Shown here piece after piece: positions 9,001-16,805 of a DNA stretch of 64,000 bases. The notes below the pieces were generated by a model, which was given only the letters and a program-made list of their open reading frames with translations, did no database searches and had not been told where the DNA came from. Within the stretch, counting starts at the first letter, position 1. Every line of letters begins with the position of its first letter. The stretch is from contig JAIXQE010000220.1 in the NCBI GenBank assembly GCA_027485815.1, positions 43,938 to 107,937 on the forward strand. Direction: 5' to 3'. Position numbers and translations under genes: made by a program. Source of the DNA: Opitutaceae bacterium (lineage in GTDB: Bacteria > Verrucomicrobiota > Verrucomicrobiia > Opitutales > Opitutaceae).

Positions 9001-9090
9001 GACTCGGGCTCGTCGTGGTACGGCAACCGGCCGCGCAACGTGAAGGAGATGAGCCCGCTCGTCTCGCTCGGCCTCAACTTCCGCCTCTGA
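6082..9090 (+). CDS. TonB-dependent receptor with N-terminal carboxypeptidase-regulatory-like domain
   Basis: This outer-membrane active transporter takes up a large substrate using TonB-ExbBD energy. The 1002-residue protein has a signal peptide (about 1-25) and a CarboxypepD_reg-like beta-sandwich (about 30-110, VTGTVTNAATARTLSGARV and GGFRLTNVTPG). The plug domain (about 130-255) contains RIRGMSQNLNTVTINGNR and ERMEVVKSPTPDMDGDSIGGAVNL, followed by a 22-strand barrel ending in LGLNFRL. The architecture matches receptors used for oligosaccharide uptake in this phylum, but substrate cannot be read from sequence. A PVC-type cytochrome gene starts 26 bases downstream on the same strand. The exbB-exbD-tonB genes in this window could energise it. 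Confidence 0.9.
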   Translation: MPSPLRLLAALLSLTPLPLVPLAGQPAAESANLALVTGTVTNAATARTLSGARVLVRGTNREVFTDDQGGFRLTNVTPGTIVLEVSYTGLDAQTLELAVAPGAAVRRDFALTSSIYTLGEYRVSGEREGNAQAITLQRQSRGVKSVVSADAFGNLAGNPADLLIRLPGVEGQSMDGDIRFIRIRGMSQNLNTVTINGNRAANAASAGSSREYQFEHTNADAIERMEVVKSPTPDMDGDSIGGAVNLVTKSAFDSSPERRISGSIGSIWRPWDPRDTKWPQARSYSLNYSEVFRDQLGVAINLGYRVVPSILSESMQSYQQLPNGNPGPAYVYQIDWRDSRILRARGGANLKLDYKLSNEVRFFLNGSTDASDERKDQYREQWQTNQAVAGVDAAGNFTGTGGIIPGYTEAVTNVRAVAASNLQLIPEFLHKQAKSNYLQLGGVHKTETYDLDYDVYRSWAETNYPGTRSMAFIARGIGFRVEKRDNPYFPYITQTGGPDATRLSTYTENLYSSTIRNGQDQYLGAALNFTRRFASPVPSWVKLGARLRQQRRDLTDDSYRGTYVGPDGVMGVNPATGINDDNLAQFGRGFTVPDTELSRYANLPYANFPGNGRQGIDQIFAGSRQYFKPDITANTTVRYTGRQNFKETISAAYVMGNVDLGALSVLGGVRVERTDVYGEGALQYVSPAERARRAAWTGPVTDAELERRLRTEYEGRQSTRGETQDVFPGVHFKYSATRNLITRLSYATNIGRPAIGQLIPRTTVNDDSQTIVTSNPGLKAQKANNFDLSAEYYFEPAGVVSASVFLKEISRFIYTASGAVVAGGQDNGFNGNYTGYVLTTQYNGGFARIRGLELNYNQQFTNLRGFWRGFGAFATFTKMEIKGNYESSGALQSTSEVPGFNPMTANAGLSYIRGRVTVRLQYNYTDRFLSSYNANQSRLWYTIKRGVFDLKTMYRVSPRMDAYLDFNNLFDEPDSGSSWYGNRPRNVKEMSPLVSLGLNFRL

Positions 9091-9116
9091 CCTTGCGCGC
9101 GGACCGCGCCCCCACG

Positions 9117-12100
9117 ATGCGCCCCCGCCTCTCCGCCGCGCTGGTGCTGCTGGCGCTCTGCGCCCTCCGCGCCGGCGCCCCGGCCACGGACGCCCCCGCC
9201 CCGGCCGCGGCCGCCGACCTCGCGGTCGACCTGCTGCTGCAGGAGCCGCGGGTCGCGCAGCCGGTGTTCCTGCAGTTCGACGAGCGCGGCCGCCTCTGGG
9301 TCGTCCAGTACCTCCAGTACCCGGATCCCGCCGGCCTCCGCGCCGTCTCCCGCGATAGCGTCTGGCGGGTGATCTACGACCAGCGGAAACCGCCGCCGCC
9401 GTACGACAGCCCCGAGAAGGCGCGCTTCCGCGGCCGCGACCGCATCTCGATCTTCACCGACCGCGACGGCGACGGGACGTTCGAGACCGAGCGCACGTTC
9501 GTGGACGGGCTGAACATCACCACCGCCGTCGTGCGCGGCCGGGGTGGCGTCTGGGTCCTCTCGCCGCCCCAGCTGCTGTTCTACGCGGATGCCAACGAGG
9601 ACGACGCGCCCGACGGCCCGCCGGTGGTCAAGCTCGACGGCTTCAACCTCGAGGACACCCACTCGGTGGCCAACTCGCTCCGCTGGGGTCCGGACGGCTG
9701 GCTGTACGGGGCGGTCGGCTCGACCGTCTCGGCCGACATCACGCGGCCCGGGCTCGACCGCGCGCCCATCGCGCACCTCACCGGGCAGGGCATCTGGCGC
9801 TACCATCCCGAGTCCGCCCGCTTCGAGGTCTACGCCGAGGGCGGCGGCAACACCTTCGGGGTCGAGATCGACGCGAAGGGCCGCGTATTCTCCGGGCACA
9901 ACGGCGGCAACACCCGCGGCTTCCACTACGTGCAGGGCGGCTACCACCGCAAGGGCTTCGACAAGCACGGCGAACTCTCCAACCCCTATGCCTTCGGCTT
10001 CTTCCCCGCGATGCCGCATCCCGACGTCGCGCGCTTCACGCACAACTTCGTGATCTACGAGGGCGGCACCCTGCCGCCCCGCTACCACGGGAAGCTCATC
10101 GGCACCGACCCGATGAACCACTGGCTGCCCGTCGCCGAGCTCACCCCCCGCGGTTCCACGTTCGCCACGCGGGACGTCGACGCGGCGCTCCGGCCCGGGG
10201 ACCGCCGCTTCCGCCCCGTCGACATCAAGCACGGACCGGACGGCGCCCTCTATGTCACCGACTGGCGCGACCTGCAGGTCAACCATTACCGGAATCACGA
10301 GGGCCAGATCACCCGCGAGGACGGCCGCATCTACCGGCTCCGCGCCGCCGGCACCCCGGCCGGCTACGCCCCCTTCGACCTCGGCCGCGAGTCCTCCCTC
10401 GCCCTGCTGGCGCTCCTGGAGGACCCCAACCGCTGGCGGCGCGAGACCGCCCGGCAGGTCCTCGGCGACCGTCGCGACCAGTCGCTGATCGCCCCGCTGC
10501 GGGCGATCCTCGACGCCGGTACGGTCGGCCAGCGCTCGCTCGAGGCCCTCTGGGCGCTGCACCTGTCCGGCGGGTTTGACGCCGCGACCGCCCTGCCGCT
10601 GCTCGGCCACCCCGATCCGCACGTGCGTGCCTGGACCGTGCGCCTCCTCGGCGACGAGCCTCCGCCGGGGCCGGCCCTCGCCCGCGCGCTCGCGGACCTG
10701 GCCACCCGGGAGCCGAACGTGGAGGTCCGCGGCCAGTTGGCCGCCACCGCCCGGCGGCTCCCCGCGGCCAGCGCCCTCCCGGTGCTCGAGGCCCTGCTCG
10801 GGCGCGATGAGGATGTCGCTGACCCTTACGTGCCGCTGCAGCTGTGGTGGGCGATGGAGAGCAAGGTCGCCACCGACCGCGACGCCGTGCTCGCGCTGTT
10901 CGCGACCGCGTCCGAGCACTCGCTCTGGACCCGACCGCTGGTGCGGAGCCATCTCGCCGCGCGGCTGATGCGGCGGTTCGCGGCGGCGGGCGGAACGGCG
11001 GACCTGCAGGCGGCCGCACGACTGCTCGGCGCCGCGCCGGATGAGGTTTCCCGCCGCGCGCTGCTGGAAGGTTTCGAACAGGCCTTCGAGGGCCGGGCGC
11101 TGCCCGTGCTGCCTCCGGCGCTCGTCGAGGCACTGGTGCGGGCGGGTGGCGGCTCCCCTGCCCTGCGGGTCCGGCAAGGCTCTCCCGAGGCCCGACGCGA
11201 GGGCCTCGCGCGCCTTGCGGACCCCACCTCCCCGGCCCTCGACCGGGTGCGGCTGGCCCAGGCCTTCGGGGAAGTGCCGTATCCGCCCGCCGCGGCCGTC
11301 CTCGCGCGGCTCGTGGCGGAGCCGGCCCCGGCGCTCCGCCCCGCGGTGCTCGCGGCGGCCGCCGCGTATCCGGATTCCGCGGTGACGGAGGCGTTGCTCC
11401 GCGCGTGGGAAGGCCTCGCCCCGTCCGAACGCCCGCTCGCGCTGTCCGTCCTAGCGAGCCGCCGGGCCAGCGCCGAGGCCCTCCTTGGTGCGATCACGTC
11501 CGGGAAGATTCCGGCCCGCGCGCTGCCGCGGGAGCTGCAGGACCAGCTTCGCCGCGTGGACGGAGGGACCCTCGCCCCCGCGGTCGACGCGCTCTTCGGC
11601 CCGCCGCCCGAGGCTTCCGCGGCGGAGTTCGAGCGCGAGATCGCACGCGTGGTCGACGTGGCGCGAGCGGGCCGGGGTAGCCCCTACCAGGGACGCGACC
11701 TGTACGCGCGGCAGTGCGCCGCCTGCCATCGCCTGCACGGCAAGGGGGGTGACCTCGGACCGGACCTGACGCCCTATCCCCGGGAGGATCTGGCGAACCT
11801 GGTGCTCAACATCGTGCATCCCAGCGCCGAGCTCCGGGAGGGTTATGCGCCGTTCCTCGTGACCACGAAGGCGGGCGCGACGCATACCGGGTTCCTGGCT
11901 CGCCAGGACTCGGAGCGGATCGTGCTGCGGGATCTGGCGGGCATCAGCCTCGCCGTGGAGCGCAGTCAATTGGCGGCGCTGCGGAGCCTAGGCCGCTCGC
12001 TGATGCCCGAGGGCCTGCTCGCGGGCCTCAGCGACGGCGAACTGCGCGATCTCTTCGCCTACCTCCGCACCACCCAGCCCCTCGTGGGAGCCGAGACCAC

Positions 12101-12119
12101 CGCGACCGCGGCGCCCTGA
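9117..12119 (+). CDS. PVC-type haem-binding dehydrogenase with HEAT repeats and C-terminal cytochrome c
   Basis: This is a 1000-residue exported protein. After a signal peptide (1-25) comes a beta-propeller dehydrogenase-like domain with VFLQFDERGRLWVVQYLQYP and ISIFTDRDGDGTFETE, the signature of the Piru_Ver N-terminal domain. A helical HEAT-like region follows (about 430-840), then a C-terminal cytochrome c domain with a CAACH haem site near residue 867 and DLGPDL after it. Such proteins are restricted mainly to Planctomycetes/Verrucomicrobia and probably oxidise sugars or alcohols in the periplasm. The substrate is unknown. ATG 9117 is chosen because it gives a clean signal peptide just past the receptor stop. 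The pairing with the receptor suggests oxidation of the imported ligand. Confidence 0.88.
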   Translation: MRPRLSAALVLLALCALRAGAPATDAPAPAAAADLAVDLLLQEPRVAQPVFLQFDERGRLWVVQYLQYPDPAGLRAVSRDSVWRVIYDQRKPPPPYDSPEKARFRGRDRISIFTDRDGDGTFETERTFVDGLNITTAVVRGRGGVWVLSPPQLLFYADANEDDAPDGPPVVKLDGFNLEDTHSVANSLRWGPDGWLYGAVGSTVSADITRPGLDRAPIAHLTGQGIWRYHPESARFEVYAEGGGNTFGVEIDAKGRVFSGHNGGNTRGFHYVQGGYHRKGFDKHGELSNPYAFGFFPAMPHPDVARFTHNFVIYEGGTLPPRYHGKLIGTDPMNHWLPVAELTPRGSTFATRDVDAALRPGDRRFRPVDIKHGPDGALYVTDWRDLQVNHYRNHEGQITREDGRIYRLRAAGTPAGYAPFDLGRESSLALLALLEDPNRWRRETARQVLGDRRDQSLIAPLRAILDAGTVGQRSLEALWALHLSGGFDAATALPLLGHPDPHVRAWTVRLLGDEPPPGPALARALADLATREPNVEVRGQLAATARRLPAASALPVLEALLGRDEDVADPYVPLQLWWAMESKVATDRDAVLALFATASEHSLWTRPLVRSHLAARLMRRFAAAGGTADLQAAARLLGAAPDEVSRRALLEGFEQAFEGRALPVLPPALVEALVRAGGGSPALRVRQGSPEARREGLARLADPTSPALDRVRLAQAFGEVPYPPAAAVLARLVAEPAPALRPAVLAAAAAYPDSAVTEALLRAWEGLAPSERPLALSVLASRRASAEALLGAITSGKIPARALPRELQDQLRRVDGGTLAPAVDALFGPPPEASAAEFEREIARVVDVARAGRGSPYQGRDLYARQCAACHRLHGKGGDLGPDLTPYPREDLANLVLNIVHPSAELREGYAPFLVTTKAGATHTGFLARQDSERIVLRDLAGISLAVERSQLAALRSLGRSLMPEGLLAGLSDGELRDLFAYLRTTQPLVGAETTATAAP

Positions 12120-12140
12120 GCTTTCCCGTACGGCCCGGCC

Positions 12141-13287
12141 TCAAAGCCCGAACCAGCGGGCGCGGCGACTGGAGCCGAAGGCTTCCTTGCCCTCGCGCAA
12201 CGCCACGGACGGCTCGTGGTAAATCCCAACCGGGCCCGCCGGGTTGGAGAAGAAATCGATGTCTACCCGGCCGATCCGGCCCGCCCCGAATTCGATGTAG
12301 CAGGAGCCCGTTCCCCGGTGCACGGCGTCCGACGTCCCACCCCGCAGGCGGGCGATCAGGCTGGCCGCGACCGCCCGGGCCGCTCCCTCGGCGAAGACAC
12401 CCGCCTTCGGCGTTCCCTGCCGGGCGCAATCTCCGACCGCGTACACGCCGGGAAACCGGGTCTCGAGCGTCTTCGGGTCGACCGGCACGAATCCATCCGC
12501 CGTCAGGCCGCACCCCTCCAGCACCCGCGGGGCGCGGATCGCGGGCACCCCGAGCAGGAGGTCGTAGGGCACCTCCCGCCCGTCATCGAGAATCGCCACC
12601 CGGCGCGCGGAGTCCACCCGGCGCAGCAACCGCTCGGGCGTGAACGTGATGCCCCGCTCGGCGAAGGCGCCGAGCAGCGCGCGGGACATTTCCGGCGAAG
12701 GGGGGGACGGGGACCTTTGACGGCAACACGAGCGTGATCTCGCTCGCCGCCCGGATCCCACGCCGGGTCAGGTAATCGTGCATCATCAGCGCGGCCTCGC
12801 TCGGCGCCGGCGGACACTTGAACGGAGCCCCACCGACCGCGATGAGCACCCGGCCACCTTGAAAGTCAGGCAGCAGCCGGCCCAACTGCGCCGCGCCAGG
12901 GACCGACTAGAATTCCGTCGCCTCGGATAGCCCCGGCGTGGCCGCGAAATCGTGGTCCGCCCCGAGCGCCACCACGACGTGGTCCCCGGTGTGCACGCCC
13001 CGGTCGGTGACCACCCGCCGCGCCACGGGTCAAACGATGCAATGGTCTCCTGGACGAAGCGCACGCCGGGCTTCAGGCTGCGTCGATAAGGCAGCCACAC
13101 CGCATCGAGCGCGACCCGACCGAACATCACATCGAGTTTGGATTAGCCAAAGGTGAAAGCGTCAGCGCGATCGATCGGCGTGACCTCGACGTCCGCGCCG
13201 AGGTTCTGGGAGAGGATCGAGCATAATTCGAGGCCGCCGAAGCCGGCGCCGAGGACCAGGATACGGGGGGGCCTGCGGAAAATGGGA
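12141..13287 (-). pseudogene. Degraded NAD(P)/FAD-dependent (sulfide:quinone reductase-like) oxidoreductase
   Basis: Conceptual translation across frames recovers one flavoprotein. It has an N-terminal FAD loop ILVLGAGFGGLE (about 13222-13260), then SKLDVMFGRVALDAVWLPYR, GRVLIAVGGAPFKCPPAPSE, and a C-terminal VYAVGDCA FAD motif. The reading is broken four times. TAA lies in frame at 13143-13145 and TAG at 12907-12909. A frameshift sits near 13020-13030, and another at a seven-base G run at 12700-12706. No start codon remains before the FAD loop. One homopolymer error could be technical; two nonsense codons plus two shifts mean real decay. The family passes electrons from sulfide or NADH to quinone at the membrane. 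Confidence 0.85.
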
Positions 13288-13370
13288 GGAGCGCGCAGGA
13301 AAGCGTCTCAGGTCAGTTTGCCGGCTCGCCCACGCCGCCTCCGCGCGCGGGCGGGTTCAAACTCGCGCTC

Positions 13371-14441
13371 CTACGGAACCCGCCGGAGGGCGAGGCGGAA
13401 ACCGAGGCCGTCGTACAGGTCGTCGGGGGCGATCTTGAACCGGTGCGAATACCTCAGGTTCCCGGCATCGCCGCTCCACCCGCCCCCGCGATAGATGCGG
13501 AACGAGCCCTCGGCCGGACCGGTGGGTTCAGTCACTCGTCCGCCCGGGAGGCTGTCCTTAAACCAGTCGTGACACCATTCGAGGACGTTGCCGTGCATGT
13601 CATGCAACCCCCAGGCGTTGGCCTGCTTGGTCCCGACCGGATGGGTCTGCAAATCGCTGTTGGCGTCGTACCACGCCATCGCGCCCGGGTCCGCGGCGTA
13701 GTCGCCGGTGGAGCCCGCCCGGCAGGCATACTCCCACTCCGCCTCGGTCGGCAGGGTGAACTCGAAGCCCGCCGGCAACTTGCCGGCCGCCCGGGCGCGC
13801 TCGGTCAGTCTCCGGCAGAAGAGCATCGCCATGTCCCACGAGACGTTCTCGACGGGCAGGTCGCTCCCACGGAAGCGGGAGGGATTGCTCCGCATCACAG
13901 CCTGCCACTGCGCCTGGGTGACCTCCGTCTTGCCGAGGGCGAAGTCCCGCAGGGTCACCTGGGTCAGCGGACGCTCGTCGGTGTGCCCCTGCTCGCTGCC
14001 CATGCGAAAGGTGCCGCCCCGGATCGGGACCAGCTCGAGTACGATGGTCTCCAAGACCCAGGCCCGGCTGACCGCAATCTGGGCCAGAAATTCCTCGGGG
14101 GCCTTGGCCGCGGGCACGCGTTCCCCCTCGGCCGGGGAAGCAGCTGCCGCGGTCGATCCCGCGCCCGGCCCCTCGCCGGGGTTCCGCTGCGCGCAGGCAG
14201 CGTCAACGGCGAGGACGCCCATCCCGAGCGCGATCAGCGCCAGTCGGCTCCGCGAGCTCCGCCGCGCTCCCGCCTCGGGTCGCCGAAGTTCCTTCGGCCG
14301 GGCATACTCGCTGCGGCTGCCAAGGTAGGTGGCGGCCAGGTCGAGGCGCGCGCAGCGTCGGCTGAAGGCGGCCAGCGCGTCGAGCATGAGTATCGCGTCC
14401 GAGTTCTGTTTCCGGCGCGCGGCGAGGACGGGTTCGTTCAT
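13371..14441 (-). CDS. Formylglycine-generating-enzyme-like (SUMF1/EgtB/PvdO fold) protein lacking catalytic cysteines
   Basis: The 356-residue protein has a hydrophobic segment at about 68-86 (signal anchor or late signal peptide) and an Ala-rich linker. A full FGE-sulfatase fold starts near 140: IRGGTFRMGSE, LGKTEVTQAQW, PVENVSWDMAMLFCRRL, PTEAEWEYACRAG, MHGNVLEWCHDWF, then YRGGGWSGDAGNLR. True FGE activates sulfatases with two Cys in the final segment. Here that segment has none, so this is a non-activating relative of unknown function. The first 60 residues are not conserved-looking; a later start at the Met before GVLAVDAACA (about residue 75) is possible. It sits between the flavoprotein pseudogene and an S9 peptidase. 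Confidence 0.82.
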   Translation of the reverse strand: MNEPVLAARRKQNSDAILMLDALAAFSRRCARLDLAATYLGSRSEYARPKELRRPEAGARRSSRSRLALIALGMGVLAVDAACAQRNPGEGPGAGSTAAAASPAEGERVPAAKAPEEFLAQIAVSRAWVLETIVLELVPIRGGTFRMGSEQGHTDERPLTQVTLRDFALGKTEVTQAQWQAVMRSNPSRFRGSDLPVENVSWDMAMLFCRRLTERARAAGKLPAGFEFTLPTEAEWEYACRAGSTGDYAADPGAMAWYDANSDLQTHPVGTKQANAWGLHDMHGNVLEWCHDWFKDSLPGGRVTEPTGPAEGSFRIYRGGGWSGDAGNLRYSHRFKIAPDDLYDGLGFRLALRRVP

Positions 14442-14513
14442 GGTGACACCGGCATCGCGCGGGGCCGCCGAAACGGGGTCAAGCTTTTGGCGTGAACGAA
14501 GCCCGCGGTCGGC

Positions 14514-16580
14514 TCAATTCCGACCGCTGGCGGAAAGGCCGTGATCGATGGCGTGCGGGGGCGGCGCGCCACCGGGGCCGGTCAGGTAGTGCTCGAACCA
14601 CTGGAACAGGCGCAACGAATAATCGAGCCGCGCCGCCGCCTTGCGGTTGCCGTGCTCCTCGCCCGGGTACAACACGAGCCGGACCGGCGCCTGGCCGCGC
14701 ATCCGCAGGTGGCGGTAGAGCTCCCGCGACTGGCCCACGTTCACGCGCGGATCATCCTTGCCGTGCAGGATGAGCAGCGGGGTGCGCGCGTTCTCCGTGT
14801 GGCGGATGGGACTGCGCTCGAGCAGGAAGTTCCAGTCGTCCCACGGCCGCTTCCGGGCGTGGACCAGGAACTCCTCCTCCGGGATGTCGGTGGTGCCGAC
14901 CTTGGAGATCTTGTTGCTGATGCCCACCATCATCACCCCGGCGGCGAACCGCTCCGAAAACCGGGTGCTGCACCACGCGGTCGCATAGCCCCCGTACGAA
15001 CCGCCGGTCACGCCGACCTTGGCGGCGTCCACCAGGCCGACCGCCACCAGGTGATCGACGGCGTCGACCAGGTCATCGAATTCCTTCCCGGCGGCATCGC
15101 CCTGACCGAGCTTGGAGAACGCCACCCCGCGGCCGGTGCTGCCCCGGTAGTTCGGATAAAAGACCGCGAACCCCCGCGCCGCGGCGACCTGGCCGGGGTT
15201 CGAGTAACTCGTGACCCAGCCGTTGCCCACGTGGGCCTCGGGCCCGCCATGCACCGCGAGGATGAGCGGATGCCGCTGCCCCGCTCGCTCGTGGAGCGGC
15301 CGCACCAGGATCCCCTCCAGTTCCAGACCGTCCCGCGCCCGGTGGCGCACGATCTCCTGGCGCGCGAGGCTGAACCCGGCGAGCCAGGGATTGCTGTCCG
15401 TGCGCCGGTGCGGGTTCGCCCCGGGCGATCCCGTGAAGAGCTCCGCCGGGTGCGCGGGCGTGTGGGCGATCCAGGCGAGCGTCGCGCCGGCGACCGCCAG
15501 GTTGCTCGCGACGCCGCCCGTCCGCGCCACCCACCGCTCCAGCACCGCGCCGGAGGCGTCGGCCCCCACCCGGCCGACGTAGGACTCCACTCCCTCGTCC
15601 GCGAGCACGACGAGGGTCCCGGCGTCCAGCCACGCGAGGTCACCGGCGTCCCCCTGCCACGCGGGCGCCAGCACCGGGCGGAACGCGCCCGTGGCCGCGT
15701 CGGCCACCATCAGGCGGCCGGCAGAGGGGTCGTGGCGATCCTCTCCGGAAATGAACGCGATCCGCCGCGCGTCCGGGCTCCAGGCGAAGGCGCCGAGCTT
15801 GCCGGGGTTCTCGATGCGCGCCGACACCGCGCCGGTATCCGCCGCGATCACCCGCAGCCGCTGCTGCATCATCCCGTGGTCCACGCTCGGCGTCGGCGCG
15901 ACCGTCACCAGCAGCCGGTCGTCGACCGGCGACCAGCGCACGGCGCGGACATGGCCCTCGACCCCGAGGGCGACGGGCGCCGGCTTCTCCCTCAAACCCG
16001 CGACCCAGACGCGCTGGGGCCGCCAGTCCTCCTCGTAGACCTCGGCCCGGAAACCCTTCTCGCGCAGCTTGCGGACCGCCTCGTCCTCCGCCTCGCGGGC
16101 GACGAACGCCACCCGCTTCCCGTCGGGGGCGAAGCTGTAGTCGACGATGTCCGCGGCGGGCGCGAGCCCCCGGCGGGCCTCGCCGCCGCCGACGGGGATC
16201 AGGTACAGCGAACGGACCTTGTCGTCGCCGCGCTTCGCCAGGAACGCGAGTTCGCGGCCGTCCGGCAGCCAGCGCACGAGGCTGACGTTGACCTTGCCGG
16301 CGACGTAGGCCCGGGGCGTGCCGCCCGCGGCGGGCAGCACCCATAACTCGGCCCAAGGCTCGCCGTCCTCCTCGTCGCCCGGGCGCCGCGGCACGGAGAC
16401 CGTGTAGGCCAACAGGGCGCCATCCGGAGACGGCGCGACCGCGGTGACGGCACGGATCTCGGCGACCCGGTGGGGGGTCAGGACCGGTTCGGCGGCCCCG
16501 GCGCTCGCGCCCGCGAGGGCGAATGCCAGGACGAACCGGAAGGCGAAAAGGGACCGGAAGGCGGGAGGACGGAGGTGCAT
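14514..16580 (-). CDS. S9 family (prolyl oligopeptidase-type) serine peptidase
   Basis: This is a 688-residue exported peptidase of the dipeptidyl/acylaminoacyl peptidase class. A signal peptide (1-28) is followed by a seven-bladed propeller with WD40-like repeats such as WSPDARRIAFISGE (about 30-410). The C-terminal alpha/beta-hydrolase domain has the nucleophile GGSYGGY near residue 528, Asp in HGKDDPRVNVGQ and His in GEEHGNR. It releases short peptides in the periplasm. The ATG at 16580 is chosen over longer frames because it gives a normal signal peptide. It is divergent from the sorbosone dehydrogenase gene; the 225 bases between hold both promoters, but I cannot place them. Confidence 0.9.
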   Translation of the reverse strand: MHLRPPAFRSLFAFRFVLAFALAGASAGAAEPVLTPHRVAEIRAVTAVAPSPDGALLAYTVSVPRRPGDEEDGEPWAELWVLPAAGGTPRAYVAGKVNVSLVRWLPDGRELAFLAKRGDDKVRSLYLIPVGGGEARRGLAPAADIVDYSFAPDGKRVAFVAREAEDEAVRKLREKGFRAEVYEEDWRPQRVWVAGLREKPAPVALGVEGHVRAVRWSPVDDRLLVTVAPTPSVDHGMMQQRLRVIAADTGAVSARIENPGKLGAFAWSPDARRIAFISGEDRHDPSAGRLMVADAATGAFRPVLAPAWQGDAGDLAWLDAGTLVVLADEGVESYVGRVGADASGAVLERWVARTGGVASNLAVAGATLAWIAHTPAHPAELFTGSPGANPHRRTDSNPWLAGFSLARQEIVRHRARDGLELEGILVRPLHERAGQRHPLILAVHGGPEAHVGNGWVTSYSNPGQVAAARGFAVFYPNYRGSTGRGVAFSKLGQGDAAGKEFDDLVDAVDHLVAVGLVDAAKVGVTGGSYGGYATAWCSTRFSERFAAGVMMVGISNKISKVGTTDIPEEEFLVHARKRPWDDWNFLLERSPIRHTENARTPLLILHGKDDPRVNVGQSRELYRHLRMRGQAPVRLVLYPGEEHGNRKAAARLDYSLRLFQWFEHYLTGPGGAPPPHAIDHGLSASGRN

Positions 16581-16805
16581 CGCGAGGGAGCTGCCCTGAC
16601 ACTGGCGCGCGCGGAGCCGGGTTTCCAAGCGGATTTCCCCGCGGTTCCGCACCTCGGACCGACCGCGGCCCCGCACGGAACGCCCCGCTGGCCAGACCTC
16701 GTTGCGCCGCGGCGCGGATCGCCCATTGACCCCGGCCGAATCTCCCCTAGGCACCCCTTACCGGGCCCGTGGTGGGCACGGCCCCTCAACAGCCCCCAGA
16801 TCCCG

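Noticed and set aside
8967..11177. A 736-codon minus-strand frame opposite the PVC cytochrome gene
   Set aside because: It is a shadow of the real gene. It has no domain, no signal peptide and a biased Arg/Gly/Val composition.
12700..12706. Explaining the flavoprotein disruption as one homopolymer sequencing error
   Set aside because: The G7 run could be an error, but two in-frame stops and a second frameshift elsewhere in the same gene need independent causes.
13371..14441. Annotation as the sulfatase-activating formylglycine-generating enzyme
   Set aside because: The fold is present but the two catalytic Cys are absent from the final conserved segment.
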